Notes: generated from the sequence alone by a model not told the origin. A DNA stretch of 64,000 nucleotides from Acinetobacter pseudolwoffii (GCF_002803605.1 NZ_PHRG01000002.1:186001-250000), one strand, 5' to 3'; counted from the first letter of the stretch, positions 36,494-46,720 are shown. Made by a program: numbers and translations.

Positions 36494-37621
36494 ATGAACG
36501 ACGATCAAAAACCCAATGATCCTGTGAATGAAGCGGTTTCATCTACCGAAACAGAAAGCTCTCCCGCTCCACAGACCCAATCAGCAACGCTAGAGGAAAA
36601 TCACGCGACGACCTCGACCGATGAGCAGCCTCCTGAAATCTCCAAAAAGAAAAAATATCTACTGCTGGCATTGCTGCCTATTCTGCTGGCCGTGATTATT
36701 TTTGGATTATGGAAAAGCTATCAACCAACGCCGATTGAATTGCAAGGTCGTGTCGAGGCTGAAACGATTCAGGTGGCCACCAAAGTACCGAGCCGGATTG
36801 AAGAAATCTATGTGGAAGAAGGTCAGCGAGTTAAAAAAGGCGATGTTCTGGTTCGCTTAAATAGCCCGGAAATTGCAGCCAAAAAACAGCAAGCTACAGC
36901 AGCTTTACAATCGGCTTTGGCCTTACAGTCCACAGCTGAACGTGGCTCGCAGGAAGAAAATGTCGCGAGTCTGTATGCCAACTGGCAATCGCTAAAAGCA
37001 CAGCAAAATCTCGCCACAGTATCTTATCAGCGTGGGGAAAATCTATTTAAGGAAGGTGTGATTTCACGTCAGCGCCGTGATGAACTGTATGCAGCCAGTC
37101 AATCTGCGCTAGAAATGACTGAGGCCGCCTATCAGCAATATGCACGTGCCAAGCGGGGCAGCACCCCGCAGCAAAAGAGTTCAGCCGATGCACAAGTAGA
37201 CATTGCCCAGGCTGCTCTAAACGAAGCCAATGCGCTAGAAGCAGAAACCGAATTGCTGGCCCCCGTCAATGGAATAGTGTCTAAAACTTATGGCAAAATA
37301 TCTGAGTTGGTCGCAACCGCAGTGCCCGTGGTCAGCCTGATTGAAGAGAAGATGTGGGTAAGCCTGAATATTCGCGAAGACCAGTATGCTCCATTTCAAA
37401 AATTAGAAAGCATTCAAGGTTATATTCCAGCCTTGGATCAAACAGCCAGTTTTCAGATCAAAAGTATTAGCGCTGAAGGTGAATTTGCCACCATTAAAAC
37501 CACCCGCCAAACTGACGGCTATGATGTCAGAAGTTTTAAACTGCATTTGCTACCGACACAAACCATGCCTGAACTGAAAGTCGGTATGAGCGTATTATTT
37601 AAACTTAAAGAGACACCCTAA
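36494..37621 (+). CDS. HlyD-family membrane fusion protein
   Basis: This is a 375-residue periplasmic adaptor. A short Pro/Glu-rich cytoplasmic tail precedes one membrane span (YLLLALLPILLAVIIFGLW, about 50-68). A biotinyl-lipoyl-like barrel follows (VATKVPSRIEEIYVEEGQRV), then a helical hairpin and the second lipoyl half (ETELLAPVNGIVSKTYGKI). ATG 36494 is favoured over 36482 because GGAG lies six bases upstream of it. Its stop codon overlaps the first permease ATG by one base. It should link the TolC partner to the membrane permeases. Confidence 0.9.
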   Translation: MNDDQKPNDPVNEAVSSTETESSPAPQTQSATLEENHATTSTDEQPPEISKKKKYLLLALLPILLAVIIFGLWKSYQPTPIELQGRVEAETIQVATKVPSRIEEIYVEEGQRVKKGDVLVRLNSPEIAAKKQQATAALQSALALQSTAERGSQEENVASLYANWQSLKAQQNLATVSYQRGENLFKEGVISRQRRDELYAASQSALEMTEAAYQQYARAKRGSTPQQKSSADAQVDIAQAALNEANALEAETELLAPVNGIVSKTYGKISELVATAVPVVSLIEEKMWVSLNIREDQYAPFQKLESIQGYIPALDQTASFQIKSISAEGEFATIKTTRQTDGYDVRSFKLHLLPTQTMPELKVGMSVLFKLKETP

Positions 37622-38748
37622 TGTGGCTGGGTATATGGCGCGAACTACGCTATTTGCTCCGAGAAAAATGGGATCTGTGCCTGGTTACGCTGGCACCTGC
37701 TCTGGTAATTATTTTATTCAGCAGCATGTTTGCGCAGGGCAAGCCTACTCATTTACCCATTGCCATTATTGATCAAGACCGAAGTGCGCTCAGCCGAAGC
37801 ATCTATCAACATGTCTCGCTCAATCATACCCTTAAAATTGAAACGGTATCCCAGCAAGTCGCTGAAGTTGAACACCTACTGAATGAAAATAAAATTTGGG
37901 GTTATATCCATATTCCAAATGGTGCCGAACAACGTTTTGTTCGTGCTCAGGATGCAGAAATTAGCATTGCCTTTAACCAGAGTTATTTCAGTATCGGCAA
38001 TACAATTTCTTCAGCCATGCTGGTGAGTACCTTACAAGCCCTAGCTGAGTTTACTGAACAGCACTATCTGGTGAATCGACTGCCCTATATCCAAGCACCG
38101 ATACCACAGATCAAGATCTCACCTTTGTATAATCCGCAATTGAATTATGAATTATATCTAGAACCTTATGTCATTCTCGCAGTTCTGCATTTACTGCTGT
38201 GTTGTTGTGTGGCATTTTCCGTCGGTCAGGAACTGAAGCGGCAGACCTTAACAAGCTGGATTAGCAACTCATCCATCTGGATGGCTTTAGTGTCTAAAAA
38301 TCTGGTCTATGTGGCTATTTTTAGTCTATGGACTTGGGCGTGGATGTTTTGGATGATTGAAATTCGCGGCTGGTTTGTTGCCGGTTCGCTTGGTCTGATT
38401 TTATTGGCACAATTGCTGCTGTATAGCGCCTATGCATTTTTAAGCGCTGCGGTGGTGCTGGCCACCCAAGATTTAAGTAAATCTTTCGGCTTGATTGCTG
38501 TATATGGTGGATCATCGTTAAGCTTTGCCGGGGTGACTTTACCCTTAAATAATGCGCCCCTATTCACCCAGTTTTGGGCCAATATTATCCCCTTTACTCC
38601 TTATGCCAAATTACAAACTGAACAATGGATAATTGGCAGTCCAGTGCAGATCTCACTGCAAGCTGTATGGATCTTGCTGGCCTATGTGGTGGTGTACGCA
38701 CTGCTAGCCTATATTTTTCTCAAGAAAATAGCCAAAGGAGCGGCCTGA
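37621..38748 (+). CDS. ABC-2 type transporter permease (first of two)
   Basis: This is a 375-residue membrane subunit of ABC-2 type. One N-terminal span (LCLVTLAPALVIILFSSMFA) precedes a large periplasmic domain, then a block of about five C-terminal spans (VILAVLHLLLCCCVAFSVG to VWILLAYVVVYALLAYIF). It is coupled to HlyD (one-base overlap) and to the next permease (TGATG overlap). No nucleotide-binding subunit is encoded in the operon. Relatives include YhhJ/YbhR-type permeases of multidrug exporters. Confidence 0.87.
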   Translation: MWLGIWRELRYLLREKWDLCLVTLAPALVIILFSSMFAQGKPTHLPIAIIDQDRSALSRSIYQHVSLNHTLKIETVSQQVAEVEHLLNENKIWGYIHIPNGAEQRFVRAQDAEISIAFNQSYFSIGNTISSAMLVSTLQALAEFTEQHYLVNRLPYIQAPIPQIKISPLYNPQLNYELYLEPYVILAVLHLLLCCCVAFSVGQELKRQTLTSWISNSSIWMALVSKNLVYVAIFSLWTWAWMFWMIEIRGWFVAGSLGLILLAQLLLYSAYAFLSAAVVLATQDLSKSFGLIAVYGGSSLSFAGVTLPLNNAPLFTQFWANIIPFTPYAKLQTEQWIIGSPVQISLQAVWILLAYVVVYALLAYIFLKKIAKGAA

Positions 38749-39848
38749 TGAAATCCCTTTGGTTTTATTATCTGCGCAGCTTTAAAGATATTGCCAGCCA
38801 CGGCGCTATCTTTACCACGCTGATTTTATCAGTGGTGTTTTATAGCTTCTTTTATCCCTTTGCTTATCAGGCACAGCAAGCCGAAGCCTTACCGATTATT
38901 ATTGTTGATGCAGAACAAAGTCACTTGAGCGCGCGGATTATTGGCCAAGTCCGTCAAAGCCCGAATGTTGAAATCAAGGCGATTACCAGCAATTTCGCCG
39001 AAGCCAAAACATGGGTTGAATCGCAACAAGCGGATGGGATTTTGCTGCTACCGGACAATTTATCGCAAACGTTAAGGCATGGTGAAACGGGTGGAATAGG
39101 ACTGTACTTAAGTGCTGCCAATTTTTTAGTCACCAAACAGATGGGGATCGGTTTAGCGACCTCTCTTGAGCAGACCTTGGCAGACTATGCTGAACGTTTT
39201 GGCCAGGTTTCAGATTTTTCTCCTGCCCTATCAGTGCATCAGATTCCATTGTTTAATCCGCTCTCCGGCTATGGCAGTTATGTCTTTCCTGCGGTCGCCC
39301 CTCTCATCATTCATCAGACCATTTTTTTAGGTTTGACTATGCTGATTCTGGTGTACCGCGAAAGAAAAGTGCAGTTAAACTCAAATGCGTTGATTGGGCT
39401 ATGTTTAGCGATATTGAGCATTGGCTGTCTGGGTTGTTTTTATTTATTTGGATTTACCTTTTGGTTATTTGATTATCCGCGAGGGGGTAACCTATTCGGC
39501 ATGCTGCTGGCTGTGCCGGTTTTCGTTTATACTGTGATTGGAATCACCTGCCTATTTGCCAGTTTTCTGGATATGCCGGAACGCGCTGGACATGTAATTG
39601 TTTTTACTTCTATCCCTCTATTTTTTTTATCCGGTGCTGCCTGGCCACATGCAGCTATGCCCATCTGGATGCAAGTGATCGCTGAGATACTGCCTTCTAC
39701 CCAAATGGTGCAGATGTTTATTCAACTGAATCAGATGGGTGTACCGACCGCACTGATTTTGCCTAAACTGATATATCTGGGGCTGATAGGCAGTTTATGT
39801 TTTTTCTTGGCTTATCGACGTTTGATTCAAGTGAGTCAAAGCAGATAA
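38748..39848 (+). CDS. ABC-2 type transporter permease (second of two)
   Basis: This is a 366-residue relative of the upstream permease with the same plan: an N-terminal span (IFTTLILSVVFYSFFYPFAY), a periplasmic domain of about 170 residues, and six C-terminal spans. AAAGGAG stands seven bases before ATG 38748; the longer frame back to 38625 lies inside the upstream gene. A motif of the ABC-2 type (SGAAWPHAAMPIWMQVIAEI) is visible near the end. The two permeases probably form a heterodimer. The ATPase that drives them must be encoded elsewhere. Confidence 0.87.
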   Translation: MKSLWFYYLRSFKDIASHGAIFTTLILSVVFYSFFYPFAYQAQQAEALPIIIVDAEQSHLSARIIGQVRQSPNVEIKAITSNFAEAKTWVESQQADGILLLPDNLSQTLRHGETGGIGLYLSAANFLVTKQMGIGLATSLEQTLADYAERFGQVSDFSPALSVHQIPLFNPLSGYGSYVFPAVAPLIIHQTIFLGLTMLILVYRERKVQLNSNALIGLCLAILSIGCLGCFYLFGFTFWLFDYPRGGNLFGMLLAVPVFVYTVIGITCLFASFLDMPERAGHVIVFTSIPLFFLSGAAWPHAAMPIWMQVIAEILPSTQMVQMFIQLNQMGVPTALILPKLIYLGLIGSLCFFLAYRRLIQVSQSR

Positions 39849-39881
39849 AGCATTGGATTTATGCTGCCATCAACTTATGGA

Positions 39882-40301
39882 TTAAGATTCGCCAAAGACC
39901 TGAATATTAAAATTACGAATCTTGTTGCTACCATTCGGCTGGTCGAAACTGACATCATACTGCACCAGATTATTTGGATAGGCAATTTCATAGCTGATCT
40001 TATATTGGCCAGGCTGGTTGGTTGCTTCTTCAATCTGCTTGGTCATTAAAGTTTTAGACTTGTACTCACCTTTCGGAATTGAACGTGAAAAGCGTTTCAT
40101 CAGCTTTTCGTTGTCCTTAAACTGTGTTTGCAATTGCGGCTCTAGCTGATCCAGAAACTCGTCATACTTCCCATCACGCAAATCCTCATAGGCCAGCTGT
40201 GCTGCCTGTTCCTGCTCAGGACTTGGGTTTGGGATATTGTCCATTGAGTTACAGCCACTTAATGCAACTGCTGCCGCTAACAACATTGATTGGGTTTTCA
40301 T
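39882..40301 (-). CDS. Small lipoprotein of unknown function, 139 aa
   Basis: This is a predicted lipoprotein with signal peptide and lipobox AVALSGC (Cys16). The mature domain (DLRDGKYDEFLDQLEPQL and PGQYKISYEIAYPNN) resembles the small DUF3887/DUF4019-type fold in which a helix pair is followed by beta-strands. AAGG is present about five bases before the ATG. It lies downstream of gyrA on the same strand but is separated by a terminator. It ends 34 bases from the convergent permease gene. Its role is unknown. Confidence 0.82.
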   Translation of the reverse strand: MKTQSMLLAAAVALSGCNSMDNIPNPSPEQEQAAQLAYEDLRDGKYDEFLDQLEPQLQTQFKDNEKLMKRFSRSIPKGEYKSKTLMTKQIEEATNQPGQYKISYEIAYPNNLVQYDVSFDQPNGSNKIRNFNIQVFGES

Positions 40302-40329
40302 CGCTTACCTTCATTCAGTCAAGATTTAT

Positions 40330-40358
40330 AAAAAAGGACGCCGAAGCGCCCTTTTTAT
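40330..40358. terminator. Terminator after gyrA
   Basis: AAAAAGGACGC and GCGCCCTTTTT pair with one A-C mismatch around a CGAA loop. On the minus strand it is followed by TTTTTTA, so it ends gyrA. Confidence 0.82.
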
Positions 40359-40369
40359 CAATAGAACAC

Positions 40370-43363
40370 TTATTCTTCTACTGAGTTTTCACCATCTTTT
40401 TCAACATGTTCAGCTACTGCATCTGTTTCAGTCGCTACATCTGTTTCTGCTACTAAAGATTCTTCACCTTCAATCGCTTCAACAAACTCATCTTCTTCAA
40501 CAGCTTCAACTGAAACCACACCAACCAGTAACTCTTCATTACCGAGACGGATCAGACGAACACCTTGTGCATTACGACCGGTTTGAGCCACTTCAGAGGC
40601 ACGGGTACGAACCAAAGTACCGCCATCGGAAATTAACATCAGCTCTTTAGATGCATCAATCGCTACTGCACCGACCAACTGACCATTACGTTCTGAGGTC
40701 TTGAGTGCAATCACACCCTTACCGCCACGTTTCTTGGTCGGGAAGTCATCCACCGGGGTACGTTTACCATAACCATTTTCAGAAGCACACAATACTTCAC
40801 CAGTTTCAGGGACAACGACTAAAGACACAATCCGGCTGATCAATGCTGAATCTGCAGCATCTTCATCATCAGACTCAATCTCAGTTTCTTCGCTTTCTTC
40901 CAGCAAGGCTGCTGCACCGATGGTCACGCGCATACCGCGCACACCTTTGGCTGAACGACCCATTGAACGTACATCAGTCTCTGCGAAGCGAATGGCTTTA
41001 CCTTCGTTCGAGAACAACATGATTTGCTGTTCGCCGTCAGTAATCGCAACACCAATTAAAGTGTCATCGCCATTCAGTTCAATCGCACGTAAACCGTTTG
41101 AACGCACATTCGAGAACTGTTCAAGTTCTACACGTTTAATCGTACCGTATTCAGTCGCCATAAACACATAGAAGTTTTTACGAACCGCTTCAGCCTGCTG
41201 TGCAAAATCATTGATGATGTCATCATCAAGATCGGTCGTTGAAAGTTCTAAACCTAGCTCTTTCAATTGAACACGAAGTGCATCAGAAATATCATCCGCA
41301 CCCTCTTCAGATTCAGCAAGTGCCGCTTCAAGTGCCGTAAAGTGACCATTAATCACTTCATTGCTTTGCAGTTGTACAGCATTGGCTTTTACGAAGGCTT
41401 TGAAGTCCGCCAGACGTTCTTTGAATTTCTTCGGTGCATCAATCACCGGTAAAATTGCGGTAATGGTCTCGTTTTCGTCTAATGGCAACAAGTTCACCAT
41501 TGGGCGACCTTTGGCACCACGTGATGCTTGTGGCACTTCATACACTTTCAGACGATAGACTTTACCAACGTTGGTAAAGCAAAGTACCGTCGCATGACTT
41601 GACGTCACAATCAGATGTTGAATGTAATCGTCTTCTTTCATGCTGGTTGCAGACTTGCCACGACCACCACGACGCTGTGCGGCGTAGTCAGACAATGGTT
41701 GAGTTTTCGCATAACCTGTTTTTGAAACCGTCAGCACCATTTGCTCTTCAGGAATCAGATCTTCACGAGAGAAATCGATACGTGATTCAACAATCGAGGT
41801 TTTACGTGCATCACCATATTGCTGAAGAATCAAAGCCAATTCTTCACGAATTACGTTCATCAACAGATTAAAGTCATTTAAAATTGCAGTCAGTTCAGCA
41901 ATTTGCGCCAGAATTTCACTATATTCAGCATGTAACTTGTCTTGTTCAAGACCGGTTAAACGATGCAGACGCAGTTCCATAATCGCATTGACTTGGGTGG
42001 GTGACAGACGATAAATATCGCCATCCAGACCAAACGGACGACTTGGGTCTTCACCTTCAATCTCATCCGGACGTACAGAAACTGAGCCAGCTTTTTCTAG
42101 CAATGCCAATACACCGCCACCTGTCCACTCACCTGCCTGCAAACGCTCACGTGCTTCAGCCGGGTTTGCAGAACTCTTGATAGTTTCGATGATGGCATCA
42201 ATATTCGCCAGAGCAACGGTTAAACCTTCCAAGATATGACCACGTTCACGCGCTTTGCGTAATTCGAACATGGTACGGCGCGTTACCACTTCCTGACGGT
42301 GACGGATAAACGCTGCAATAATATCTTTCAGGTTCATCAGTTTAGGCTGGCCATTATCCAGGCAGACCATGTTGATGCTGAAAGAGTTTTCAAGTTGCGT
42401 GTTCTGGAACAGGTTGTTCACGATTACTTCGGCGTTTTCGCCACGTTTCAAGTCAATCGCGATACGCATACCGTCTTTGTCCGACTCGTCACGCAGCTCG
42501 GAAATACCTTCCAGTTTTTTCTCTTTAACCAGTTCAGCAATACGCTCAATGGTTTTTGCTTTATTGACCTGATATGGAATTTCCGTAAACACGATCGTGG
42601 TACGGCCATTCTTTGGATCTTCTTCGAAGTGATACTTGCCACGGATGTGTAAACGGCCTTTACCGGTACGGTAGGCATCCACGATGCCCGATTTACCGTA
42701 AATAATACCACCTGTCGGGAAGTCCGGACCAGAAATGTGTTCCATCAACCCTTCGATGCTGATCTGGGGATCATTGGCATAGGCCAGACACGCATTCACA
42801 ACTTCAGTCATGTTATGCGGCGCCATATTGGTCGCCATACCCACCGCAATACCGGTTACACCATTAACCAGTAAGTTCGGTACACGGGTGGGCATCACCT
42901 GAGGAATACGCTCAGAGCCATCGTAGTTGTCTTCCCACTCGACGGTATCTTTTTCAAGATCCGCCAAGAGTTCGTGGGTCAGTTTACGCATACGCACTTC
43001 GGTATAACGCATCGCTGCTGCGCTGTCGCCATCGACCGAACCAAAGTTACCCTGACCATCGACCAACTGGTAACGCAAACTGAAATCTTGTGCCATACGT
43101 ACAATGGTTTCGTATACGGCAGAGTCACCATGCGGGTGATATTTACCGATCACGTCACCGACGACACGTGCAGACTTTTTATAAGCTTTGTTATAGTCAT
43201 TGCCTAATTCGTGCATTGCGAAAAGCACACGACGATGAACAGGTTTTAAACCATCTCGTACATCGGGCAATGCACGTGACACAATCACGCTCATCGCATA
43301 ATCGAGATATGAGCTTTTAAGTTCATCCTCAATGGCAATCGGTCTAATTTCCGATACGCTCAT
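40370..43363 (-). CDS. gyrA: DNA gyrase subunit A, with C-terminal insertions
   Basis: GyrA is the DNA cleavage and wrapping subunit of gyrase. The catalytic Tyr120 is in [10 protein letters not shown]. The quinolone-resistance region [15 protein letters not shown] has Ser81 and Glu85, so it looks susceptible. The GyrA box QRRGGRGKS starts the C-terminal wrapping domain. At 997 residues it is far longer than E. coli GyrA (875). Two extra segments relative to E. coli stand out: about 85 residues between AILPVI and [11 protein letters not shown] (about residues 643-729), and a shorter acidic one before [13 protein letters not shown]. The tail is acidic. An AGGAG ribosome site and a hairpin precede the ATG on the minus strand. 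It is probably functional. Confidence 0.97.
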   Translation of the reverse strand: MSVSEIRPIAIEDELKSSYLDYAMSVIVSRALPDVRDGLKPVHRRVLFAMHELGNDYNKAYKKSARVVGDVIGKYHPHGDSAVYETIVRMAQDFSLRYQLVDGQGNFGSVDGDSAAAMRYTEVRMRKLTHELLADLEKDTVEWEDNYDGSERIPQVMPTRVPNLLVNGVTGIAVGMATNMAPHNMTEVVNACLAYANDPQISIEGLMEHISGPDFPTGGIIYGKSGIVDAYRTGKGRLHIRGKYHFEEDPKNGRTTIVFTEIPYQVNKAKTIERIAELVKEKKLEGISELRDESDKDGMRIAIDLKRGENAEVIVNNLFQNTQLENSFSINMVCLDNGQPKLMNLKDIIAAFIRHRQEVVTRRTMFELRKARERGHILEGLTVALANIDAIIETIKSSANPAEARERLQAGEWTGGGVLALLEKAGSVSVRPDEIEGEDPSRPFGLDGDIYRLSPTQVNAIMELRLHRLTGLEQDKLHAEYSEILAQIAELTAILNDFNLLMNVIREELALILQQYGDARKTSIVESRIDFSREDLIPEEQMVLTVSKTGYAKTQPLSDYAAQRRGGRGKSATSMKEDDYIQHLIVTSSHATVLCFTNVGKVYRLKVYEVPQASRGAKGRPMVNLLPLDENETITAILPVIDAPKKFKERLADFKAFVKANAVQLQSNEVINGHFTALEAALAESEEGADDISDALRVQLKELGLELSTTDLDDDIINDFAQQAEAVRKNFYVFMATEYGTIKRVELEQFSNVRSNGLRAIELNGDDTLIGVAITDGEQQIMLFSNEGKAIRFAETDVRSMGRSAKGVRGMRVTIGAAALLEESEETEIESDDEDAADSALISRIVSLVVVPETGEVLCASENGYGKRTPVDDFPTKKRGGKGVIALKTSERNGQLVGAVAIDASKELMLISDGGTLVRTRASEVAQTGRNAQGVRLIRLGNEELLVGVVSVEAVEEDEFVEAIEGEESLVAETDVATETDAVAEHVEKDGENSVEE

Positions 43364-43378
43364 GCATACTCCTTATTC

Positions 43379-43400
43379 TACAAGCCAGTTTCGGCTTGTA
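43379..43400 (-). promoter_or_regulatory. Hairpin in the gyrA leader
   Basis: A perfect 8-bp stem TACAAGCC / GGCTTGTA with a six-base loop lies about 15-37 bases before the gyrA ATG, just ahead of the AGGAG ribosome site on the minus strand. It could influence translation or mRNA stability. No T-run follows, so it is not a terminator. Confidence 0.5.
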
Positions 43401-43628
43401 TTTATATGTCGTAAAACTAGCAAAATCATTAACTCAAACGACTGAGTTAAAAACTAAAATACAGCCCTAAATTATAGCATAAACACTTGTATTTTTGTGT
43501 CGAAATATTCAGCTTAACCTTCTTAATTATCTTCATTTTAGTGGTCATTTTCCTGTTATTTCAGCGTCAAAAACAAGTGCACCACATCCATATTTTTTCG
43601 CACCCGAAATATACATAAAAACAGCAGT

Positions 43629-43662
43629 GCAAAAAAAAGATGCACACACAAATAGGCATCTT
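43629..43662 (-). terminator. Terminator after the 219-residue membrane protein gene
   Basis: On the minus strand AAGATGC / GCATCTT forms a 7-bp stem with a 12-nt loop followed by eight T. It isolates gyrA from the upstream minus-strand gene. The remaining gyrA upstream interval (43401-43628) is AT-rich and holds its promoter, which I could not place with confidence. Confidence 0.85.
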
Positions 43663-43682
43663 CCTTAGATTTAATCTGTCTT

Positions 43683-44342
43683 TTAATGCGCTTGATTCAG
43701 TACCTTGCGATAAGTCAGCACCGCCACAATCAATAGAATCGGCAATAGCATCTCCACCCCTTCCTCAATGGTCATGATCATGACCTGGGTATGTGGTATG
43801 AGCTGAATATTGAATTCCTCCCTGAGGGTTGACGTCGTGCGATCCAGAACCTTGCTCAGTCCGCCACAGGCAATGGTCAGGAAGATAAAAAAATGCGCAA
43901 TATTCAAAGAATCTTTCATGCTGCGTATGGTGTTTACCAATTTTTTTGCCAGTACCATAAAGACAAAAATAATCCCGAGCAATAAAATAAAGCCCAGCAG
44001 CTTGTCCATGAGCGGAATTTCAGCACTGCGATAGAAATTGGTTTTAATAAAGCTGTCGTCAAACAGTCGCTTATGAAAGTCCATTTCCCTGAAGCCCAAC
44101 AATATCGCAGCAGCAGCGGTAAATATCCGGGTATTCAGTTTAATTTCAGTATTTAGCAGACACAGCATGGCCAGCAAGTACCATAGCCAAGGACTAAGCA
44201 CTTCAAAAGCGCCCGACTCACTGAATAAATACTGGGTTACTGACAGCGGTGCATTCAACGCAGTATGCACACAAATACTCACATAGAGCGCAATCAGCAG
44301 GAAACTAATAAACAGGATATGAGCGGTTCTGGAAAAGGACAT
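43683..44342 (-). CDS. Polytopic membrane protein of unknown function, 219 aa
   Basis: I do not recognise this family. From ATG 44342 it has about six hydrophobic spans: AHILFISFLLIALYVSICVH, a WLWYLLAMLCLL segment, AAAAILLGFREMDFHK, LLGFILLLGIIFVFMVLA, IAHFFIFLTIACGG, and a last one with MLLPILLIVAVLTY. A FREMDFHKRLF motif between spans and a late MTIEEGVEMLLP helix carry conserved-looking charged residues. A longer GTG start at 44381 is possible. It is monocistronic. Confidence 0.75.
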   Translation of the reverse strand: MSFSRTAHILFISFLLIALYVSICVHTALNAPLSVTQYLFSESGAFEVLSPWLWYLLAMLCLLNTEIKLNTRIFTAAAAILLGFREMDFHKRLFDDSFIKTNFYRSAEIPLMDKLLGFILLLGIIFVFMVLAKKLVNTIRSMKDSLNIAHFFIFLTIACGGLSKVLDRTTSTLREEFNIQLIPHTQVMIMTIEEGVEMLLPILLIVAVLTYRKVLNQAH

Positions 44343-44442
44343 GATCAAAACAGGAGAAAAAGCAAAGCAGGATTTTATCACTTTTCATCCAAATCACATA
44401 CTCTAGTTTCGACTGCCGAGTATCTTTAAAAATTTTCCAATA

Positions 44443-44480
44443 AAAAACGCCTCTTGGTACAGAGACTAAGAGGCGTTTTA
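44443..44480 (-). terminator. Terminator after etfA
   Basis: AAAACGCCTCTT / AAGAGGCGTTTT forms a perfect 12-bp stem with a 12-nt loop, ending the etfBA transcript on the minus strand. Confidence 0.9.
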
Positions 44481-44495
44481 AACTGTATTCAGGAA

Positions 44496-45428
44496 TTAGA
44501 TTTTAGAAACCAATTCAGGAATAACAGTGTTCAAGTCACCAACTAACCAGTAGTCAGCCACTGCATTGATTGGCGCTTCTTCATCTTTGTTGATCGCAAC
44601 GATCACTTTAGATTCTTTCATACCGGCCAAATGCTGAATTGCACCAGAAATACCGACAGCGATGTACAGGTCAGGTGCAACGATTTTACCGGTTTGACCA
44701 ACCTGCATATCGTTAGGAACGAAGCCAGCATCTACTGCAGCACGTGATGCACCTTGTGCAGCACCAAGCTTGTCCGCCAATGGATCAAGGATCGCGTGAT
44801 AGTTCTCACCAGAACCCACACCACGACCACCAGACACCACGATGCGAGCAGCTGTTAATTCAGGACGCTCAGACTTTACGATTTCTTCGTTGATAAACTT
44901 AGAAATGCCTGCATCGCCAGCAACAGTCGCAGCTTCTACAGAGGCAGAACCGCCTTCAGCAGCAACAGCATCAAATGCTGTACCACGAACAGTTGCCAGT
45001 ACGACATTTTCGCCTGACTCTACAGTTGCAATCGCGTTGCCTGCATAGATCGGACGCTTGAATGTTTTAGGACCATCGACTGCGATGATGTCCGTAATCA
45101 TGCTCACATCAAGAAGCGCAGCTGCACGTGGTAAAATGTTTTTACCAGTGGTAGTCGAAGCAGCAAGAATATGGCTATAACCTTTGCCTAATTCAGCAAC
45201 CAGTTTCGCTACGTTTTCAGCCAGCTGGTTTGCATAAGCAGCATCATCAGCAAGTACGACTTTGCTTACACCCGCAACTTTCGCTGCTTGATCAGCAACT
45301 GCTTGAGCGCCAGAACCAGCAACCAATACAGTGATATCACCACCGATTTTTTGCGCCGCAGCAACAACGTTTAAAGTAGCAGCGTTTAATGCTTTGTTGT
45401 CGTGCTCAGCGATAACTAAAATACTCAT
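44496..45428 (-). CDS. etfA: Electron transfer flavoprotein alpha subunit
   Basis: EtfA pairs with EtfB to carry electrons from acyl-CoA and other dehydrogenases to ETF:ubiquinone oxidoreductase. The FAD domain at the C-terminus has KIVAPDLYIAVGISGAIQHL and the VAINKDEEAPI motif, and ends VGDLNTVIPEL. The central RIVVSGGRGVGSGENY loop is typical. Its length of 310 aa is normal. It follows etfB by 18 bases on the same transcript and is closed by a strong terminator. Confidence 0.97.
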   Translation of the reverse strand: MSILVIAEHDNKALNAATLNVVAAAQKIGGDITVLVAGSGAQAVADQAAKVAGVSKVVLADDAAYANQLAENVAKLVAELGKGYSHILAASTTTGKNILPRAAALLDVSMITDIIAVDGPKTFKRPIYAGNAIATVESGENVVLATVRGTAFDAVAAEGGSASVEAATVAGDAGISKFINEEIVKSERPELTAARIVVSGGRGVGSGENYHAILDPLADKLGAAQGASRAAVDAGFVPNDMQVGQTGKIVAPDLYIAVGISGAIQHLAGMKESKVIVAINKDEEAPINAVADYWLVGDLNTVIPELVSKI

Positions 45429-45446
45429 GATTTTTATCCTTCTGTA

Positions 45447-46199
45447 TTAGATCACTTTCGCTTCGTTTTTCAATTTTTCTACAAGCTCGTCTACAGACTT
45501 CACTTGTACGCCAGCTTTACGCTCTGCAGGTGATTCAACTTTTACTGTTTTCAGTTTAGTTGTGGTCGTTACACCAAAATCTGCAGGCGACTTGTTATCA
45601 AGCGGTTTTTTACGCGCTTTCATGATGTTTGGAAGCGCTGCATAACGTGGCTCGTTCAAACGCAAGTCAGTGGTAATAATGGCTGGAAGTGCAAGTTCAA
45701 CAGTTTGTAAACCACCGTCTACTTCACGTGTTACTTGTACTTTGTCGCCATCTACTTTCACTTCAGAAGCAAATGTACCTTGGCCCGCACCCATTAGAGC
45801 GCCAAGCATCTGACCAACCTGATTAGAGTCGTCATCAATGGCTTGCTTACCTAGAAGGATTAATTGTGGTTGTTCAGCTTCAACAACACCTTTCAGGATT
45901 TTAGCAATTTCTAGCGCACCGAGCTGGCTGTCATCAGCTTCAACCAGAATACCGCGGTCAGCACCAAGCGCCATTGCAGAACGGATCTGTTCTTGCGCTT
46001 CTTTAGGACCAATAGAAACAACAATGATTTCTGAAACAGTTCCTTTTTCTTTTAAACGAACCGCTTCTTCCACTGCGATTTCACAGAATGGGTTAATTGA
46101 CATTTTAACGTTGGTTAAGTCAACACCACTGTTGTCCGGTTTAACACGAACTTTAACGTTGGCATCAACCACACGTTTTACAGCAACAAGAGCCTTCAT
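45447..46199 (-). CDS. etfB: Electron transfer flavoprotein beta subunit
   Basis: EtfB binds AMP and completes the ETF heterodimer. The family signature [16 protein letters not shown] at the N-terminus, [16 protein letters not shown], and [19 protein letters not shown] are intact; the [21 protein letters not shown] block lies near the end. Its length of 250 aa is standard. GAGG precedes the ATG. It is the first gene of the etfBA unit; the promoter probably lies in the 520-bp space upstream. Confidence 0.97.
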   Translation of the reverse strand: MKALVAVKRVVDANVKVRVKPDNSGVDLTNVKMSINPFCEIAVEEAVRLKEKGTVSEIIVVSIGPKEAQEQIRSAMALGADRGILVEADDSQLGALEIAKILKGVVEAEQPQLILLGKQAIDDDSNQVGQMLGALMGAGQGTFASEVKVDGDKVQVTREVDGGLQTVELALPAIITTDLRLNEPRYAALPNIMKARKKPLDNKSPADFGVTTTTKLKTVKVESPAERKAGVQVKSVDELVEKLKNEAKVI

Positions 46200-46679
46200 G
46201 TAATCCTCGGCTGTTTTAGCAAATGTAAATGTTGAGAAAAGTTAGTGTAACTCTTCACTTAAATTTTTTTAGGTGCCCTATCTTGCAATGTGTACGGCAT
46301 TTCGGTCAAGTCACAATTCAACAAAGAGCTGTAAAAATGCGTAAATTTACCTGAACGATGCGTTCACAATTAATTGTTATCCATTTATTACAATGAAATG
46401 TATAAACATTTACTTAAAATTTAAGCATTGATTTATATTATTTTTTTATTTGATTAGTCACATCAATAGTTCTGATTGAAAAGCTGTACGCAAAATAAAA
46501 TGAAAGTAGTTGGCAGCAAAACTGGCAGGATGAACCCACAATCATATTTGTCATTTTAGACAGAAATCTTCTTTGAAACGGATTTGGCCCACTAAAAAGA
46601 CCAATTGACTGAATAAGCAACCCGCTCACTTATAGATATGCTGGAAAAGTCATCTCTTTTTCAAGTGCTTTTAACTATA
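46200..46679. other. Gene-poor interval upstream of etfB
   Basis: About 480 bp of AT-rich DNA lies here. The part next to etfB should hold its promoter; a minus-strand TTGACC at about 46300-46310 is a possible -35, but I could not find a convincing -10. A 63-codon minus-strand frame at 46438-46629 has no ribosome site or recognisable sequence and is not called a gene. Confidence 0.5.
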
Positions 46680-46711
46680 AAAAAAGCATACTGTGAAAAG
46701 TATGCTTTTTT
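46680..46711. terminator. Terminator after the LysE-family gene
   Basis: The perfect 12-bp stem AAAAAAGCATAC / GTATGCTTTTTT has an 8-nt loop. It ends the minus-strand LysE gene just after its stop codon. Confidence 0.9.
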
Positions 46712-46720
46712 GAATCGGGC

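Noticed and set aside
46438..46629. 63-codon minus-strand frame between etfB and the LysE gene
   Set aside because: No ribosome site, no recognisable motif, odd Cys/Phe-rich composition; probably chance in AT-rich DNA.
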